From NCBI GenBank assembly GCA_003535455.1, contig DOHD01000020.1:1822-9371 (forward strand): a DNA stretch of 7,550 nt. Direction: 5' to 3'. Numbering within the stretch: position 1 is the stretch's first letter; the number at the start of each line of letters is the position of its first letter. Both the position numbers and the translations under genes were made by a program. The notes under the pieces were generated by a model that was not told where the DNA came from, did no database searches, and saw only the letters and a list, made by a program, of their open reading frames with translations. This DNA is from Acidimicrobium sp. (GTDB taxonomy: Bacteria; Actinomycetota; Acidimicrobiia; Acidimicrobiales; Ilumatobacteraceae). Shown here piece by piece: positions 6,034 to 7,550 of the stretch.

Positions 6034-7550
6034 TTAACTCGCCTTTTGAATGATTTCAAGTTCTTCGACGGTCATCAACACTTCACGAGGGCGCGAGCCT
6101 TCGCTCGGTGCGACAACACCTCGTTGTTCAAGCATGTCCATCAGTCGACCCGCACGAGCAAAGCCGACTTTCAGTTTTCGCTGCAACATCGATGTGCTGC
6201 CTTGCTGGGTGCGAACCACTAAGTCCATTGCTTGACGCATCAATTCATCGTCGTCTTCGTCGCCGCTGCTGCCACCAAAGACTTCACCGCCACCAGATGA
6301 CTTGTTGGCGTCACCTTCGATGCCCGAAACATAAGTAACTTCTGGTGCTTGACGACGCCAATGCCCGACAACTTTGCGCACTTCGTTTTCGCTGACCCAC
6401 GCCGACTGCAAGCGTTGCGAAACCGAAGTGTTGCCTGGCAACATCAACATGTCGCCCATGCCGACCAATTTTTCTGCACCTGGTTGATCGAGAATCACTC
6501 GGCTGTCGGTCAAACTTGAAACAGCAAAAGCCATGCGCGCCGGAATGTTCGCTTTGATCACACCCGTGATCACGTTCACGCTCGGGCGCTGTGTTGCCAC
6601 CACTAGGTGAATGCCGACTGCGCGTGCTTTTTGGGCGATGCGCGTGATGCAATCTTCGACGTCGCGTGCCGCGACCATCATCAAGTCGTTCAACTCGTCG
6701 ACGACAATCAAAATGTATGGAATTCGCGCGAACTGCTTGTCTGAAGGCTGATCATCTTGTGGCGCCATCTCGCCGCGATCGTAGGCCGCGTTGTAACCCG
6801 CGACATCACGAAAACCGGCTTCGACGAGCAAGTCGTAACGACGCTCCATTTCTTTGACGGCCCAACCGAGAGCGTTCGCTGCCTTCTTCGGGTTCGTAAC
6901 TGGCGCCGTCAACAAATGTGGCAGACGTGAATATTGCGCCATTTCAACCTGCTTCGGGTCGACGAGAATCAACTTGACCTGGTCTGGTGTTGCGCGCATC
7001 AACACCGAAGTGATTATGCAGTTGATCACGCTCGACTTGCCAGCGCCGGTCGCGCCGGCAATCAACAAGTGTGGCGTGGTCGAAATATTCAAGAAAACTG
7101 GTCGACCAGAAATATCCTTGCCAACCGCAACATCAAGCGGATGACTCGCCGTGCGTGCTTCTTGCGAGACCAACAAATCGCCAATCGAAACAAGTTCGCG
7201 TTGCTCGTTCGGCACCTCGATGCCGATCGCCGAACGACCCGGTATCGGCGCAAGAATTCGCACGTCGGTTGCCGCCATTGTGTAGGCGATATCTCGTGAG
7301 AGTGTCGTGACTTTGGCAACCTTCACACCGTCACCCAACGACAACTCGTATCGCGTGACGGTCGGGCCACGTGTGTAGCCCACCAATTCGGTATCGACAC
7401 CATGCGATGCGAGCGCCGCCACCAGTTGATCACCACGTTCGCGAATTGCTTCTTCGTTAGCTTTCTTGTTGCTCGTCAGCGACAAGAACTCGAGTTCGGG
7501 CAACACCCAGTTGCTGGGCTGACCACTTGGCCCAAGCGGAATCTGCTGTG
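6034..7550 (-). CDS. ftsK: FtsK/SpoIIIE DNA translocase, C-terminal motor part (5' end outside window)
   Basis: The reading frame is open through the right edge, so at least 504 residues of a longer protein are visible. No start is assigned: the GTG at 7506 lies inside the conserved segment WVLPELEFL that precedes the motor domain in FtsK proteins. FtsK is a membrane-anchored hexameric ATPase that pumps chromosomal DNA through the division septum. Visible are the alpha/beta motor domains with Walker A GATGAGKS (encoded at about 7056-7033), LILVDPKQVE, Walker B IVVDEL and VATQRPSVNVITGVIKANIPAR. After an acidic and glycine-rich linker comes the winged-helix gamma domain (DELMRQAMDLVV to REVLM), which reads strand-orienting sequences on the chromosome. 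The motor looks intact. The N-terminal membrane anchor and linker lie outside the window. It is probably the first visible gene of the ftsK-rimO-pgsA-cinA transcription unit. Confidence 0.95.
   Translation of the reverse strand, partial: QQIPLGPSGQPSNWVLPELEFLSLTSNKKANEEAIRERGDQLVAALASHGVDTELVGYTRGPTVTRYELSLGDGVKVAKVTTLSRDIAYTMAATDVRILAPIPGRSAIGIEVPNEQRELVSIGDLLVSQEARTASHPLDVAVGKDISGRPVFLNISTTPHLLIAGATGAGKSSVINCIITSVLMRATPDQVKLILVDPKQVEMAQYSRLPHLLTAPVTNPKKAANALGWAVKEMERRYDLLVEAGFRDVAGYNAAYDRGEMAPQDDQPSDKQFARIPYILIVVDELNDLMMVAARDVEDCITRIAQKARAVGIHLVVATQRPSVNVITGVIKANIPARMAFAVSSLTDSRVILDQPGAEKLVGMGDMLMLPGNTSVSQRLQSAWVSENEVRKVVGHWRRQAPEVTYVSGIEGDANKSSGGGEVFGGSSGDEDDDELMRQAMDLVVRTQQGSTSMLQRKLKVGFARAGRLMDMLEQRGVVAPSEGSRPREVLMTVEELEIIQKAS

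Overview
This window looks like ordinary chromosome of a high-level actinobacterial lineage with a G+C content of roughly one half (judged by eye). The evidence is the gene order ftsK, rimO, pgsA, cinA, an F420-dependent luciferase-like oxidoreductase, frequent GTG starts, and weak or missing Shine-Dalgarno sequences. A member of the Acidimicrobiia is my best guess, but this is inference. I see no mobile element, CRISPR array, tRNA, rRNA or phage gene.

Layout from left to right. (1) Positions 1-383, minus strand: the N-terminus of a class A penicillin-binding protein, cut by the left edge. (2) Positions 384-507: a divergent intergenic region with a striking array of alternating inverted half-sites on a 26-bp tandem repeat. 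(3) Positions 508-1458, plus strand: an F420-dependent LLM-class oxidoreductase, the only plus-strand gene. (4) Positions 1459-1505: a short convergent gap with a small hairpin. (5) Positions 1506-2798, minus strand: a saccharopine-dehydrogenase-family enzyme most like carboxynorspermidine dehydrogenase, preceded by its own small dyad. (6) Positions 2886-7550, minus strand: ftsK (cut by the right edge), rimO, pgsA and cinA, tightly packed and partly overlapping, so probably one transcript running right to left.

The ftsK-rimO-pgsA-cinA block covers chromosome translocation at division, methylthiolation of ribosomal protein S12, phosphatidylglycerol-phosphate synthesis and NMN deamidation/pyridine-nucleotide salvage. 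These are housekeeping functions linked more by conserved synteny than by one pathway. The penicillin-binding protein makes peptidoglycan. The substrates of the F420-type enzyme and the saccharopine-family enzyme cannot be named from this sequence.

The coding content holds no evident new system. The one signal the genes do not explain is the half-site array at 430-504, which looks like a multi-copy operator controlling the penicillin-binding protein gene, the oxidoreductase gene, or both.
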